Source: Enterococcus sp. DIV0660C (lineage in GTDB: Bacteria; Bacillota; Bacilli; Lactobacillales; Enterococcaceae). Taken from it: a stretch of 64,000 bases of DNA. Of this stretch, positions 52,027-64,000 are shown piece after piece. The notes below the pieces were generated by a model. That model searched no databases. It was not told where the DNA came from and was given only the letters and a program-made list of their open reading frames with translations. The DNA lies in NCBI RefSeq assembly GCF_017316125.1, contig NZ_JAFLWA010000003.1, positions 1 through 64,000 of the forward strand, read 5' to 3'. The position numbers were made by a program, and so were the translations under genes. Every line of letters starts with the position of its first letter. Position 1 is the stretch's first letter.

Positions 52027-52746
52027 TTATAATTCATTAACGAAGTAATCAAAGAGACTTTGATCTAGTGGATTGACTTGGTGAGTCAATTCAGGATGCC
52101 ATTGAACACCCAAAATTTTTTCTTCAGGATTTTTGCTTTCGACTGCCTCGATGATTCCATCATTAGCAATAGCAATTGCTCTCAATGAGGGGGCTAAGTC
52201 TTTGATTATTTGATGGTGATAAGAATTGACAAAATAAGATTCTGGTAACAAAGACCCCAGCAGACTATTAGCAGAAACCTTTACTTCATGAGTAGCAAAA
52301 GTTGGAACCGTTGGTTGTTGTTCATGTTTGACTGCCCAATTGGGATAGAGGGAAAGGTCTTGGTACAAGGTTCCACCTAGTACCACATTCACTAATTGTG
52401 TGCCGCGGCAAACAGAAAAAATCGGCTTTTTTTGTTTGATTGCTTCTGTGATCAAGGATTGTTCAAAAAGATCACGACTGATATTTGTTTCTTGTAACTT
52501 TGGATGTGGCTCTTCTCGGTACAATCGAGGGCTGATATCTTGTCCCCCGGCTAATAATAATTTATCGATACGGCTGATAAAGGTAGCGGCATAGCTTGGT
52601 TCAAGTATAGGAAAGACAAGCGGTAACCCACCTGCTTGTTTGACTGCTTGAACAAAGCCATGTGGGGTGTAGGTAACTTCATTTCCTTGAAAAGTATCTG
52701 TTGCTTTATTTAAATGATTACCGGCAATTCCAATAATAGGTTGCAT
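52027..52746 (-). CDS. Gamma-glutamyl-GABA hydrolase family protein (class I amidotransferase fold)
   Basis: This 239-residue protein is a class I glutamine-amidotransferase-like hydrolase of the PuuD/peptidase C26 type. The catalytic triad is visible: nucleophile Cys in IFSVCRGTQLVNV near residue 114, and His-Glu in GVQWHPELTHQ near residue 216; LLLAGGQDISPRLY near residue 65 is the family's glycine loop. PuuD releases GABA from gamma-glutamyl-GABA in putrescine breakdown. GGAGG-like bases precede the ATG. No other putrescine-breakdown genes lie near, so the substrate is only suggested by the family. Confidence 0.88.
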   Translation of the reverse strand: MQPIIGIAGNHLNKATDTFQGNEVTYTPHGFVQAVKQAGGLPLVFPILEPSYAATFISRIDKLLLAGGQDISPRLYREEPHPKLQETNISRDLFEQSLITEAIKQKKPIFSVCRGTQLVNVVLGGTLYQDLSLYPNWAVKHEQQPTVPTFATHEVKVSANSLLGSLLPESYFVNSYHHQIIKDLAPSLRAIAIANDGIIEAVESKNPEEKILGVQWHPELTHQVNPLDQSLFDYFVNEL

Positions 52747-52901
52747 AGTTGTTCCTCCAGACTGTAACTAAATTGATTGTAACAACTTTTGAAAAAAAGT
52801 GGAAATACTTTGAATTTTTTTTTGTCATCCTGAAACCCTGATACTATTAGGGTTAGTTAGACTTTTTTCGTAAGAAGTCAGTATAAAACGCTCGAAAATG
52901 G

Positions 52902-52929
52902 TTGAACATTTACCCCGTTTTGCTATAAT
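52902..52929 (+). promoter_or_regulatory. Promoter of the V-ATPase operon
   Basis: A -35 TTGAAC (52902-52907) and a consensus -10 TATAAT (52924-52929) are separated by 16 bases, giving a start near 52936 and a leader of about 170 bases before ntpF. Confidence 0.85.
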
Positions 52930-52935
52930 AAAAGA

Positions 52936-53087
52936 CAAATTAAAATAAAAAAGGTTGGGCGTAAGCTTTCAAGGATCAAGTTCTTCAAGGGGTGAGAAGA
53001 ACAGTTGTTGAAAGTAGCTTGATTACTAGACAGATATCGTTAGAGGTAGCTGACTTTCAATGAACTTGAAAGGCAGCTACTTTTTTT
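52936..53087 (+). ncRNA. Structured ntp leader, candidate riboswitch with terminator
   Basis: The leader folds in two ways. AAGC-TTTCAA (52963-52972) pairs with TTGAAA-GTA-GCTT (53008-53020), enclosing hairpin GTTCTTC/GAAGAAC (52980-53002); this would leave the terminator free to form. The terminator is GTAGCTG-CTTTCAA paired with TTGAAAG-CAGCTAC (53046-53080) followed by seven T. Alternatively, TTGAAAG-T-AGCT (53008-53019) pairs with AGCT-GA-CTTTCAA (53048-53060), which destroys the terminator. This is the layout of a transcriptional riboswitch. Because the operon makes a Na+ pump, a Na+-sensing class (the DUF1646-motif type) is the first candidate; the ligand is not proven. Confidence 0.75.
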
Positions 53088-53107
53088 ATCGAAAGGATGT
53101 GAACGAT

Positions 53108-53428
53108 TTGTTAGAGATTTTAGAAAAGATTCGGAAAGCAGAAGAAAAAAATGAAGAACAGATGCAAGTTTTACGTACTGAGATGCAGGAGTTAACAAAG
53201 CAAAAAGAAGACGAGCTTCACACAATTGAAGAAAGAAAGCGCCAAGAACAAACTCAGCTTCTTTCGGAAAAAAAACAAATCAAAGAAGCAACACTTAAAA
53301 GCAAACAAAAGCAGCTAGATGAAGAAGTTCAGCAGGTTCAACAAACACTAACTGAACAGTATGACAAGCATCAAGAACAAGCAATTGATCTAATCATTGA
53401 AAGGGTGAAAGAATATGTCCGTCACTAA
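53108..53428 (+). CDS. ntpF: V-type ATPase subunit F (peripheral stalk)
   Basis: In the E. hirae naming, NtpF is a peripheral-stalk subunit (subunit G of other V/A-ATPases) that pairs with NtpE to hold the catalytic head. The 106-residue protein is almost entirely coiled coil, rich in Glu, Gln and Lys ([20 protein letters not shown]). I chose the TTG at 53108, which has AAGGAT 9-10 bases upstream. Earlier in-frame starts (GTG 53099, ATG 53060) are too close to the ribosome site or lie inside the terminator hairpin. It overlaps ntpI by 14 bases and is the first gene of the operon. Confidence 0.9.
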   Translation: MLEILEKIRKAEEKNEEQMQVLRTEMQELTKQKEDELHTIEERKRQEQTQLLSEKKQIKEATLKSKQKQLDEEVQQVQQTLTEQYDKHQEQAIDLIIERVKEYVRH

Positions 53429-55412
53429 GATGGAAAAAGTCACGCTCATTTCAGATCAAAAGAACCAAGAAACGATTTTACAAGCCATTCAAGGAATCCA
53501 ACAAGTCGAATTTCGCGATTTATTTCAAGAAACGACAAATAATCATTGGGTCGAAACTTACTTTCCGCAGGTCAAGATTTTTTCTGAGGATACGAGTAAA
53601 CATGAATTAGAGCAACGACTGCAATCAATACGTGAAGCGGTTCAATTTATTGGACATCATGGTCATTCTCAACAAAAGTTGGTCCATTTAAAGCGGACGG
53701 AACTTTCTTTACATGAGTTAGAAGCTGCTTATTCAGAAACTGATTTTTTGAGAAAGTTACAAGAAGTCTTGGACTTGAAAAAACAGTGGGAGAAGCTAAG
53801 TGAACAACAAAAAAAACTAATGGAGGAAGAGGAATGGCTTTTAAAGTGGCAATATTTGGATGTCATTCCTGCAACTTTCGATAGTCAAAAAACAGTTCTT
53901 GTTTTAGGAAGCATGGGAACGAATAGTTTGGCGCTTTTCCAAAATGCTGTGGCACAATTACCTGTTTATATGAAAGAAATTTATTCTACAACAAAATCTG
54001 TTTACTTGGCGTATATTACTTTGCAGGAAGCAGCGGAACAAGTAGCAGAAATCGCCAGTCGACAAGGCTTAACGGTAATGAACTATCCTTATGATGACGT
54101 GCCAAGTAAGGTTTTAACTAAAATCAAAGAACAATTGTCAGAAATACAAGTAGCTCAAAAAGAACTGGCCAACAAGATTGGTTCATTCCAAGAATTGATT
54201 CGTGAGTTTGAATGGGTGGAAGAAGTGACATTGGCACTGATTGAACGTGAAAGAGTTAAACAACAATTTGTTCGTTCAAAACAGTTACTTGTTCTACAGG
54301 GGTGGATTGGAATAGATGCAAAGACAGATTTGATGACTGCTTTAGCCGAAAAACTCCCAGCTTCGGCTGTTCATGTTCAGTTTGAACTACCGACTGTCGA
54401 AGAAATCCAGACAGAAGTGCCAACAAAATTAACCAATCATCCACTGATTGAGCCATTTGAATTACTGACAGAGATGTATAGTTTGCCAAAATATGAAGAA
54501 GTTGATCCAACTCCTTGGTTCATGCCATTCTATCTTGTCTTTTTTGGCATGATGGTTGCAGACGTTGGATATGGGCTATTGTTATTGATTGGTTCGGTTC
54601 TGTTGCAAAAATGGGTTGTTTTGCCACGTGGATTGGCAAGATTTGTTAAATTTTTTGAGATTCTATCTATCCCAACGATTATCTGGGGGTTGGTTTACAG
54701 CTCATTTTTCGGGGAGGCATTACCAAAAAGTATCTTTGGTATACCACTGCCATTTCCTATTTTATCAACAACAGAAGATGTGAATACGATTTTGATTTTG
54801 TCAGTTATTTTTGGCTTGATTCAAATTTTAGTTGGTTTATTTGTTTCAGCAAAAGAAAATTTGAAAAGAAAAGCGTATTTAAATGCGATTAGCGAAGGCT
54901 TTGCTTGGCAAGGTATCCTGATTGGGATCGTTTTTGCTGCAGTCGGGGTAATTGTTTTAAAACAGAAACAATTTTTATATCTTGGTGGCGGTATCGCGAT
55001 GTTGTCGGCACTTTGCATTGTGATTATTCCAATCATTCAGTCTACTTCAAGGGTAAAAGGTGCTGCTAAAGGCGTATATAACTTATATGGATTAACGAGT
55101 TATATTGGTGATCTAGTTAGTTATACTCGTTTGATGGCACTTGGGATTTCTGGTGGCAGTATCGCCGCCGCGTTTAATATGTTGGTAGCATTCATGCCGC
55201 CAGTAGCACGATTTAGTGTTGGGTTGCTTTTGATTGTTCTCTTACATGCATTAAATCTATTTTTAACATTGTTGAGTGCGTATGTTCATGGTGCTCGATT
55301 ACAATATGTCGAATTTTTTGGCAAGTTTTATACAGGTGGCGGACGAGCATTTCAACCACTTAAAACCGCAGAAAAATATGTCAATATCAATCATCGAAAA
55401 CGAAAAAAATGA
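53415..55412 (+). CDS. ntpI: V-type ATPase subunit I (stator a subunit)
   Basis: NtpI is the membrane stator with the ion half-channels. The 665-residue protein has a long cytoplasmic N-terminal part with coiled coils (residues about 1-340) and a C-terminal membrane part with about seven helices. The essential arginine is in [16 protein letters not shown] near residue 573, facing the NtpK rotor. The start overlaps ntpF. The AAAGGGTGAAAG before the ATG serves as the ribosome site. Confidence 0.95.
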   Translation: MSVTKMEKVTLISDQKNQETILQAIQGIQQVEFRDLFQETTNNHWVETYFPQVKIFSEDTSKHELEQRLQSIREAVQFIGHHGHSQQKLVHLKRTELSLHELEAAYSETDFLRKLQEVLDLKKQWEKLSEQQKKLMEEEEWLLKWQYLDVIPATFDSQKTVLVLGSMGTNSLALFQNAVAQLPVYMKEIYSTTKSVYLAYITLQEAAEQVAEIASRQGLTVMNYPYDDVPSKVLTKIKEQLSEIQVAQKELANKIGSFQELIREFEWVEEVTLALIERERVKQQFVRSKQLLVLQGWIGIDAKTDLMTALAEKLPASAVHVQFELPTVEEIQTEVPTKLTNHPLIEPFELLTEMYSLPKYEEVDPTPWFMPFYLVFFGMMVADVGYGLLLLIGSVLLQKWVVLPRGLARFVKFFEILSIPTIIWGLVYSSFFGEALPKSIFGIPLPFPILSTTEDVNTILILSVIFGLIQILVGLFVSAKENLKRKAYLNAISEGFAWQGILIGIVFAAVGVIVLKQKQFLYLGGGIAMLSALCIVIIPIIQSTSRVKGAAKGVYNLYGLTSYIGDLVSYTRLMALGISGGSIAAAFNMLVAFMPPVARFSVGLLLIVLLHALNLFLTLLSAYVHGARLQYVEFFGKFYTGGGRAFQPLKTAEKYVNINHRKRKK

Positions 55413-55430
55413 ATAATGGAGGAATTTTAA

Positions 55431-55904
<474 letters not shown>

Positions 55905-55923
55905 ATATGAAGGAGGAGAATCA

Positions 55924-56508
55924 ATGGATGCCATTGAACAAATCATTAAACAAATGAATGAGGACGCAGCAAATGAACGTGCTGCTTTTGAAGCGGCAGA
56001 GCGCAAAAAAATCGAGCAAGACTTCAAACAAAAATCGGAACAATTAATGGCTACTTTTCAGCAACAAGAGCGTAAGCAACTCGAGTCGTTGGAGCGACAT
56101 TATCGACAATTAGAAAATCGTCAACAAGTTGAAGCTCGACAAGAAATGCTGAATAAAAAACAAGTTTTTTTAGATAAGCTATTTGATGAAGCAATTGAGA
56201 AAATGGAAGCGTGGAAACAACAAGATACTCTAGCATTTGTTCAAGCAGCCTTGGATCCATTGGCATTAAAAGGAGAAGTTACTTTTCGGGTAGGAGAAAA
56301 ATCAGCAGATATTTTTACAGAAGAGAGAATAAACAATCTATCGCAAAAATTACCTTTTACCTTAGTCAAAGATCCGAAGGTGATTCCCAATGAGGCTGGC
56401 TTTGTATTAGACAGTGACGGAGTTCAATATAACTTTTTATTTAGTCGTTTAGTGACAGAGTTAAGAGGTACGATGGGCTACGAATTAGCACAGCAATTGT
56501 TTACTTAA
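55924..56508 (+). CDS. ntpE: V-type ATPase subunit E (peripheral stalk)
   Basis: NtpE pairs with NtpF in the peripheral stalk that links NtpI to the catalytic head. The 194-residue protein has an N-terminal coiled coil (about residues 1-100, rich in Gln, Glu and Lys) and a globular C-terminal domain that caps the A and B subunits (FLFSRLVTELRG). AAGGAGGAG precedes the ATG. ntpC follows after 11 bases. Confidence 0.93.
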   Translation: MDAIEQIIKQMNEDAANERAAFEAAERKKIEQDFKQKSEQLMATFQQQERKQLESLERHYRQLENRQQVEARQEMLNKKQVFLDKLFDEAIEKMEAWKQQDTLAFVQAALDPLALKGEVTFRVGEKSADIFTEERINNLSQKLPFTLVKDPKVIPNEAGFVLDSDGVQYNFLFSRLVTELRGTMGYELAQQLFT

Positions 56509-56519
56509 GGAGGGGAACG

Positions 56520-57506
56520 ATGAACTATCACGAATTAAATCCTTTGATTCGCGGGAGAGAGCTTGAATTATTGACGAATGAAGATTTCGAGCGGTTGATT
56601 CAAGCCCCTTCAATTGACTCATTTGGCGAACAATTAAAAACAACGATTTACCAACCTTATGTTTATGAAGGATTTGAATATGAACTGGAGCAAAACTTAG
56701 TGAAGGAGCAAAGTGAATTATTTGCATGGTTGAAAGAACGAGTCCCTGAGCCAGAAATTCTCTGGATCTATACGATGCGTTTTACTTTTCATAACTTGAA
56801 AGTGTTGACTAAAGCGGAACTTACCGGGAAAAACTTAGATCATTTATTTATTGATGATGGTTTCTATTCATTGGATAAGTTGAAAGAAGCGATTCGGACA
56901 CAAGATTCGATTGAACTACCGGAGACATTACTTGCTAGTATCCGTGAAGTATTTGATTACTTTGAGGGAGCAACTATTTTACAGGGAATCGATGTGATTT
57001 ATGATCGTCATTTTCTAACGGAACAGCGCCGACTTGGCGAGAAGCTCGGTTACAAGGAGCTGTTGACGGAAATTATTGCATTGATTGATCTCACGAATAT
57101 TACGACGATGGCGCGTGGACTGATCCAAGGTCGAACAAAAGGATTTATGACAACGGTTCTTTCAAGTGCGGGCGGCATCGAAAAGGAAATCTTTTTATCT
57201 TTTATTGGTCAAGATTTAGAAGTGTATAATCGTTTTTTATTAACGACCGACTATGCAGAAATTATTCGTCCTGCACTAAAAGAAACGAAAATTGATCTAA
57301 TTACTTTAGAACGTTTGAAGGATGACTATCTTTCTTCACTTTATCAGGAGGCACAAACACAGGCTTTTGGACCATTACCTCTACTTGCTTTTTTAAATGC
57401 AAAAGAAGTAGAAGGCAAGAATTTGCGTTTGTTAGCAGTTGGTAAACGTAGTCAGTTTAGCCCAGAACAAATCAGAGAGCGGGTGAGAACAATCTATGGG
57501 GCATAA
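56520..57506 (+). CDS. ntpC: V-type ATPase subunit C (rotor connector, d-like)
   Basis: NtpC is the funnel-shaped subunit that joins the central rotor shaft to the NtpK ring. The 328-residue protein is all-helical, has three-fold internal similarity and ends [16 protein letters not shown], typical of the family (vacuolar d / archaeal C subunit). AAGGAGGGG precedes the ATG. It overlaps ntpG by 11 bases, so the two are coupled. Confidence 0.94.
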   Translation: MNYHELNPLIRGRELELLTNEDFERLIQAPSIDSFGEQLKTTIYQPYVYEGFEYELEQNLVKEQSELFAWLKERVPEPEILWIYTMRFTFHNLKVLTKAELTGKNLDHLFIDDGFYSLDKLKEAIRTQDSIELPETLLASIREVFDYFEGATILQGIDVIYDRHFLTEQRRLGEKLGYKELLTEIIALIDLTNITTMARGLIQGRTKGFMTTVLSSAGGIEKEIFLSFIGQDLEVYNRFLLTTDYAEIIRPALKETKIDLITLERLKDDYLSSLYQEAQTQAFGPLPLLAFLNAKEVEGKNLRLLAVGKRSQFSPEQIRERVRTIYGA

Positions 57507-57807
57507 AATTGGAGTAATTGGCGATAAGGCGTCTGTTTTACCCTTTCAGTTAGTTGGTTTTGATGTTCACTTTGAAACAGATTCAAAAAAGGTGCGTCGA
57601 CTCGTGGAAAAAATGGCAAAAGAGAACTATGGTGTGATCTATATCACAGAACAATGTGTGTCTTCTATCCCAGAGGTGATTGCTCGCTACCAAGAACAAC
57701 TGATGCCAGCAATCGTGCTAATCCCTAATTATCAAGGAACAGAAAAGATTGGAATAACAGAAATTCAAAACAATGTTGAAAAAGCCGTAGGTCAAAATAT
57801 TTTATAG
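57496..57807 (+). CDS. ntpG: V-type ATPase subunit G (rotor, F-like)
   Basis: NtpG is the small rotor subunit (subunit F of vacuolar and archaeal enzymes) that binds NtpD in the central shaft. The 103-residue protein has the CheY-like fold with [19 protein letters not shown] at the start and VIYITEQCV in the middle, and ends in an amphipathic helix. It overlaps ntpC and is followed by ntpA after 21 bases. Confidence 0.94.
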   Translation: MGHKIGVIGDKASVLPFQLVGFDVHFETDSKKVRRLVEKMAKENYGVIYITEQCVSSIPEVIARYQEQLMPAIVLIPNYQGTEKIGITEIQNNVEKAVGQNIL

Positions 57808-57828
57808 TAGGGAAAAGGAGCGAATGAT

Positions 57829-60982
<3,154 letters not shown>

Positions 60983-60984
60983 TC

Positions 60985-61623
60985 ATGGCAAGACTAACGG
61001 TGAATCCAACACGCATGGAGTTTACTCGTTTAAAAAAACAACTAACGACAGCGACCCGTGGCCATAAATTATTGAAAGACAAGCAAGATGAATTAATGCG
61101 CCAGTTTATTTTATTAGTTCGCAAAAATCATCAACTTCGTCAAGAAATGGAAGCTGAACTACAAGCTGCCATGGCAAATGTTGTTCTAGCGAATGCGTCT
61201 ATCAATGAAGCGTTCATCGAGGAACTGTTTGTTTTACCCACCGAAACGATGGAATTAGCAGTGACTGAAAAAAATATTATGAGTGTCAAAGTACCAGTGA
61301 TGAACTTTCAATATGATGATCAACTGGGAGAGGCTCCGTTAGAGTACGGTTATTTAAACTCCAATGCAGAATTAGATCAAGCAATTGAGCAGTTTACAAA
61401 GGTTTTGCCGAAATTGTTGGCGTTAACAGAAATCGAAAAAACGTGCCAATTGATGGCAAGCGAAATTGAAAAAACACGTCGCAGAGTAAATGCCTTAGAG
61501 TATATGACGATTCCTCAATTGGAAGAGACAATTTATTACATTCAAATGAAACTCGAAGAAAACGAACGTGCCGAAGTGACTCGTTTAATCAAAATCAAAG
61601 ACATGGGAAATGAACATTCATAG
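60985..61623 (+). CDS. ntpD: V-type ATPase subunit D (central rotor shaft)
   Basis: NtpD is the long coiled-coil shaft turned by the A3B3 head. The 212-residue protein has paired helices at both ends ([20 protein letters not shown] and [14 protein letters not shown]) and the family core [11 protein letters not shown]. The ATG at 60985 follows AAGGAAGTG; a GTG six bases earlier is possible. It ends with a weak terminator instead of a gene for ntpH, which is the next gene in the E. hirae operon. Confidence 0.95.
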   Translation: MARLTVNPTRMEFTRLKKQLTTATRGHKLLKDKQDELMRQFILLVRKNHQLRQEMEAELQAAMANVVLANASINEAFIEELFVLPTETMELAVTEKNIMSVKVPVMNFQYDDQLGEAPLEYGYLNSNAELDQAIEQFTKVLPKLLALTEIEKTCQLMASEIEKTRRRVNALEYMTIPQLEETIYYIQMKLEENERAEVTRLIKIKDMGNEHS

Positions 61624-61643
61624 TAACTATATCCCCACGTATG

Positions 61644-61681
61644 CAAAAAAGAGATTTGATGAAAATCAAGTCTCTTTTTCT
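61644..61681 (+). terminator. Terminator between ntpD and ntpJ
   Basis: AGAGA-TTGAT pairs with ATCAA-TCTCT around GAAA with mispaired bases in the middle, flanked by A and T runs. It can partly separate ntpJ from the V-ATPase genes. Confidence 0.7.
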
Positions 61682-61726
61682 CAAAAATAAACTAATATAA
61701 GAAGAATAGGAAGGCAGTGAACTTGT

Positions 61727-63082
61727 TTGAAGATACGATTGACTCAACGCTTTCAAAAATTATCAGCAGTACAATTATTAGCTTTCGGTTTTTTTACGCT
61801 GATTTTTATCGGAGGAAGCTTATTGTCCTTGCCATTTTTTAGTCGAAGTGGAGAGGCAACCAACTATCTGGATGCATTGTTTACAGCAACATCAGCGATT
61901 TGCGTTACTGGATTAGCTACTTTAAATACTGTTGAACATTGGAATGGTTTGGGACAATTGGTCTTGCTGATTTTAATTGAAATTGGCGGATTAGGTTTTA
62001 TGATGGTGCCAATCTTATATTTCACGCTTGTTCGAAAAAAGATTAGCTTGAGTACACGTATTGTGTTAAAAGAAGCGTTGAATTTAGAAAAAATGGCTGG
62101 TGTGACTGATTTGATGCTCTATATTTTCAAGTTTGCTTTAGTCATTCAACTGGTAGGTGCCATCGCATTATCTATCGTGTTTATTCCTGAATTTGGTTGG
62201 CTCAAAGGAACTTGGTACGGCATTTTTCATGCGGTTTCTAGTTTTTGTAATGCAGGTTTTGATTTATTAGGTGAGAGCCTGGTCGCATATCAAACAAATA
62301 ATTATTTGCTACTGGTGATTTCAATATTGATTATTGCTGGTGGATTAGGATTTATTGTTTGGCGTGACTTGTTGAACTTCCATCAAACGAAAAAAATCAG
62401 TTTACACTCAAAGATTGCTTTGAGTATGACGGGAATTTTATTAGTAGGCAGTTTTTTCGTTTTTCTTTTTACAGAAAAAAATGGCACACATTTTTCACAA
62501 GGCGATTTTAGTAATCGAATAGTTCACACGTTCTTTTTGAGTGTGACACCTCGCACAGCAGGCTATTCGTCGATTGACTATTCTAAGATGAGCCATGCTG
62601 GTCTGATTCTGACGATGTTTTTGATGTACATTGGTGGAACTTCTGGCTCTACTGCAGGGGGGCTTAAAACAACAACTTTAGGTGTATTGCTCGCGCAGAT
62701 GCGTTCGATGTTTAAGGGAAGGACAAGAGCCGAAATTTTTGGACGTACGATACGACAACCAACTATTTTGCGCGCACTGACTTTATTTTTTTTAACACTC
62801 ACTCTTTGCGTGGTGGCAGTAATGATATTATCAATTACGGAGTATGTGCCAGAAAAAATGGGACTTGAATATATTGCATTTGAGGTCTTTTCTGCTTTTG
62901 GCACAGTTGGCTTGTCAATGGGATTGACGCCAGATTTATCAGTTGTTGGCAAATTGTTGATTATGACGTTGATGTATACGGGGCGTGTCGGTGTGTTGAC
63001 GATTGCTTTTTCGTTGATGAAGAAAGTTCATCAACAAGAAATAAAAATCAAATACCCAGAAGAAAGTGTGATGATTGGGTAA
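61727..63082 (+). CDS. ntpJ: K+ uptake transporter NtpJ (KtrB/TrkH family)
   Basis: NtpJ is the membrane subunit of the KtrII K+ uptake system, driven by the Na+ gradient or membrane potential. The 451-residue protein has four pore loops with the K+-filter glycine: SAICVTGLA, SSFCNAGFD, TPRTAGYSS and SAFGTVGLS. No cytoplasmic KtrA/TrkA gate protein lies near. Start TTG 61727 has GGAAGG about 12 bases upstream, slightly far, so the start could be wrong by a few codons. It is the last gene of the ntp locus as in E. hirae. Confidence 0.93.
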   Translation: MKIRLTQRFQKLSAVQLLAFGFFTLIFIGGSLLSLPFFSRSGEATNYLDALFTATSAICVTGLATLNTVEHWNGLGQLVLLILIEIGGLGFMMVPILYFTLVRKKISLSTRIVLKEALNLEKMAGVTDLMLYIFKFALVIQLVGAIALSIVFIPEFGWLKGTWYGIFHAVSSFCNAGFDLLGESLVAYQTNNYLLLVISILIIAGGLGFIVWRDLLNFHQTKKISLHSKIALSMTGILLVGSFFVFLFTEKNGTHFSQGDFSNRIVHTFFLSVTPRTAGYSSIDYSKMSHAGLILTMFLMYIGGTSGSTAGGLKTTTLGVLLAQMRSMFKGRTRAEIFGRTIRQPTILRALTLFFLTLTLCVVAVMILSITEYVPEKMGLEYIAFEVFSAFGTVGLSMGLTPDLSVVGKLLIMTLMYTGRVGVLTIAFSLMKKVHQQEIKIKYPEESVMIG

Positions 63083-63117
63083 GTCAAAATAAAGATAGTT
63101 TTTTGACGGAACTCCAA

Positions 63118-63157
63118 GCAAAAAGCCCGATTCAAATTTTTTGAATCGGGCTTTTTA
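63118..63157. terminator. Bidirectional terminator between ntpJ and the glyoxalase gene
   Basis: AAAAGCCCGATTCAAA pairs with TTTGAATCGGGCTTTT around TTTT, with A and T runs outside. Confidence 0.93.
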
Positions 63158-63167
63158 AGTGGGGGGA

Positions 63168-63539
63168 TTATCCACGGATAACTTCGATTTTGTAACCATC
63201 AGGATCGATCACAAAGTAGTAAGAAGGAGCAGTTCCAGGTAATCCTTTTAAGTCAGTTATATTTAAACCAGCAGCTTGGTGTTTTTCATGCAATGCTTCC
63301 AGGTCATCTGCAGCAATTGCGATATGGCCATAACCGTTTCCTAGATCGTATGCCTCATGATCGTAGTTGTAAGTCAATTCTAATTCGTAATCATCTCCAG
63401 GCAAAGTTAAGTAAACGAGTGTGAATTTGTTTTCTGGAAAATCACGACGGCGACTTTCTTCAAAACCAAACGCGGTTTGATAAAATTCAAGAGATGCGTC
63501 AAGGTCTTTTACGCGGACGCAAGTGTGTGCCATTTTCAT
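63168..63539 (-). CDS. Glyoxalase/lactoylglutathione lyase family protein
   Basis: This 123-residue protein has two beta-alpha-beta-beta-beta modules: MAHTCVRVKDLDASLEFYQ at the start with the first metal His, FTLVYLTLPGDDYELELT with a metal Glu, GYGHIAIAADDLEAL with the second His, and DPDGYKIEVIRG with the last Glu. This metal set is that of glyoxalase I (GloA), which turns the methylglyoxal-thiol adduct into a lactoyl-thiol. Start ATG 63539 follows AGGGAAG at 9 bases; a nearby ATG two codons later also fits. It is monocistronic and divergent from the NUDIX gene. Confidence 0.9.
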   Translation of the reverse strand: MKMAHTCVRVKDLDASLEFYQTAFGFEESRRRDFPENKFTLVYLTLPGDDYELELTYNYDHEAYDLGNGYGHIAIAADDLEALHEKHQAAGLNITDLKGLPGTAPSYYFVIDPDGYKIEVIRG

Positions 63540-63659
63540 AAATAAAAACTTCCCTTCTTTTTTTATAATGATAGCAAAGAATAACAACAAAAATAAATAT
63601 TGGTGCTTGTTCATGAGAAAACTCTCATGTAGAATAAAAAGAAAAAGGTGGGAAGATAA

Positions 63660-64000
63660 ATGGATTATCCAGTTTTTGGAGAAAAAAAACAGTCAGCCAG
63701 CTACCAAACGCGATATGCTGCATATATCATTGTAGAAGAAGAAACAAAAATAGCTTTGGTTGAAGCACCAAATGGCGCATTTTTCCTACCGGGTGGAGAA
63801 ATCGAAGGACAAGAAACGAAAGAAGAAGCCATCGCTCGAGAGATGATTGAAGAGCTTGGCATCACAGTAGTTATTGACTGTTTTTTAGGACAGGCGGATG
63901 AATATTTTTATTCCAACTACCGTGCGACTTATTATTATAATCCGGGTTATTTTTATGTTGCTAAAAGCTGGGAAAAAATCGGGGAGCCAACTGAAACAAC
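63660..64000 (+). CDS. NUDIX hydrolase, cut by window end
   Basis: The visible 113 residues start MDYPVFGEKKQ after an AAGGTGGG site and contain the full NUDIX box (G-x5-E-x7-R-E-x-x-E-E-x-G) as GGEIEGQETKEEAIAREMIEELGI, positions 63792-63863. NUDIX enzymes cleave nucleoside diphosphates linked to other groups; the short form resembles MutT/ADP-ribose-type clean-up hydrolases. The 3' end is outside the window, so the length and C-terminus are unknown. It runs divergently from the glyoxalase gene. Confidence 0.85.
   Translation, partial: MDYPVFGEKKQSASYQTRYAAYIIVEEETKIALVEAPNGAFFLPGGEIEGQETKEEAIAREMIEELGITVVIDCFLGQADEYFYSNYRATYYYNPGYFYVAKSWEKIGEPTET

Overview
The window is a contiguous piece of a low-GC Firmicute chromosome, almost certainly Enterococcus. 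The main reasons are a complete Na+-type V-ATPase operon of the Enterococcus hirae ntp type (ntpFIKECGABD followed by ntpJ), an IreB protein starting MGFTDET, the Lactobacillales order rnhC-zapA-cvpA-mutS2-trxA-uvrC, and strong AT richness. NtpA and NtpK resemble, but from memory are not identical to, the E. hirae proteins, so the species is left open.

Layout. 1-3.6 kb: DNA repair and cell-wall housekeeping (DEDDh exonuclease, ExoA, a Gfo/Idh/MocA oxidoreductase, MurB). 4-5.6 kb: a lipoprotein fumarate-reductase-type flavoprotein with CRP-family-like boxes upstream. 5.7-13.1 kb: an N-glycan utilisation locus with a GntR/UTRA regulator, a lone PTS EIIC, GH38 and GH125 alpha-mannosidases and a secreted GH18 endo-beta-N-acetylglucosaminidase, with a cre site and clustered operators. 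13.9-15.3 kb: a small AT-rich island with a frameshifted secreted glycine-zipper protein, a 30-residue membrane peptide and a holin-like type I toxin. 15.5-18.5 kb: a CoA precursor operon (oxidoreductase, CoaB, CoaC, pantothenate ECF S component). 18.7-23.1 kb: a cupin regulator and potABCD polyamine uptake, followed by a truncated M20 peptidase and a gene-poor stretch holding a likely small RNA. 24.8-29.6 kb: CoA-disulfide reductase, an ABC-F protein and Rex. 29.7-41.4 kb: mixed core and accessory genes (thioredoxin-like protein, YcgR/YcgQ-type pair, ThrE pair, tRNA-Gly, secreted nuclease, TspO, ireB-ruvX-yrzB, amidase, an isolated methyltransferase-like gene, GNAT, a 38-residue membrane peptide, RNase HIII). 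41.6-52.7 kb: division and repair genes, a NatAB/YhaQP-like ABC exporter, class III FBPase and a glutamine-amidotransferase-like hydrolase. 52.9-63.1 kb: the V-ATPase operon. The window ends inside a NUDIX gene.

Non-coding layer. Seven copies of an unnamed intergenic repeat lie directly after stop codons, always in the same orientation relative to the gene. The ntp operon has a strong promoter and a structured leader in which a terminator and an anti-terminator are mutually exclusive, which looks like a riboswitch (Na+ is the obvious ligand to test). A separate transcript of about 95 nt with two CU-rich hairpin loops lies in the gene-poor stretch near 24.5 kb. A LexA box precedes uvrC.

How the genes work together: the secreted GH18 releases N-glycans, and uptake and cytoplasmic mannosidases would feed mannose to glycolysis under CcpA control. 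The V-ATPase exports Na+ using ATP, and NtpJ uses the resulting gradient or membrane potential for K+ uptake. CoaB, CoaC and the ECF S component make CoA, and the CoA-disulfide reductase keeps it reduced. All assignments come from reading the sequence; no database search was run.
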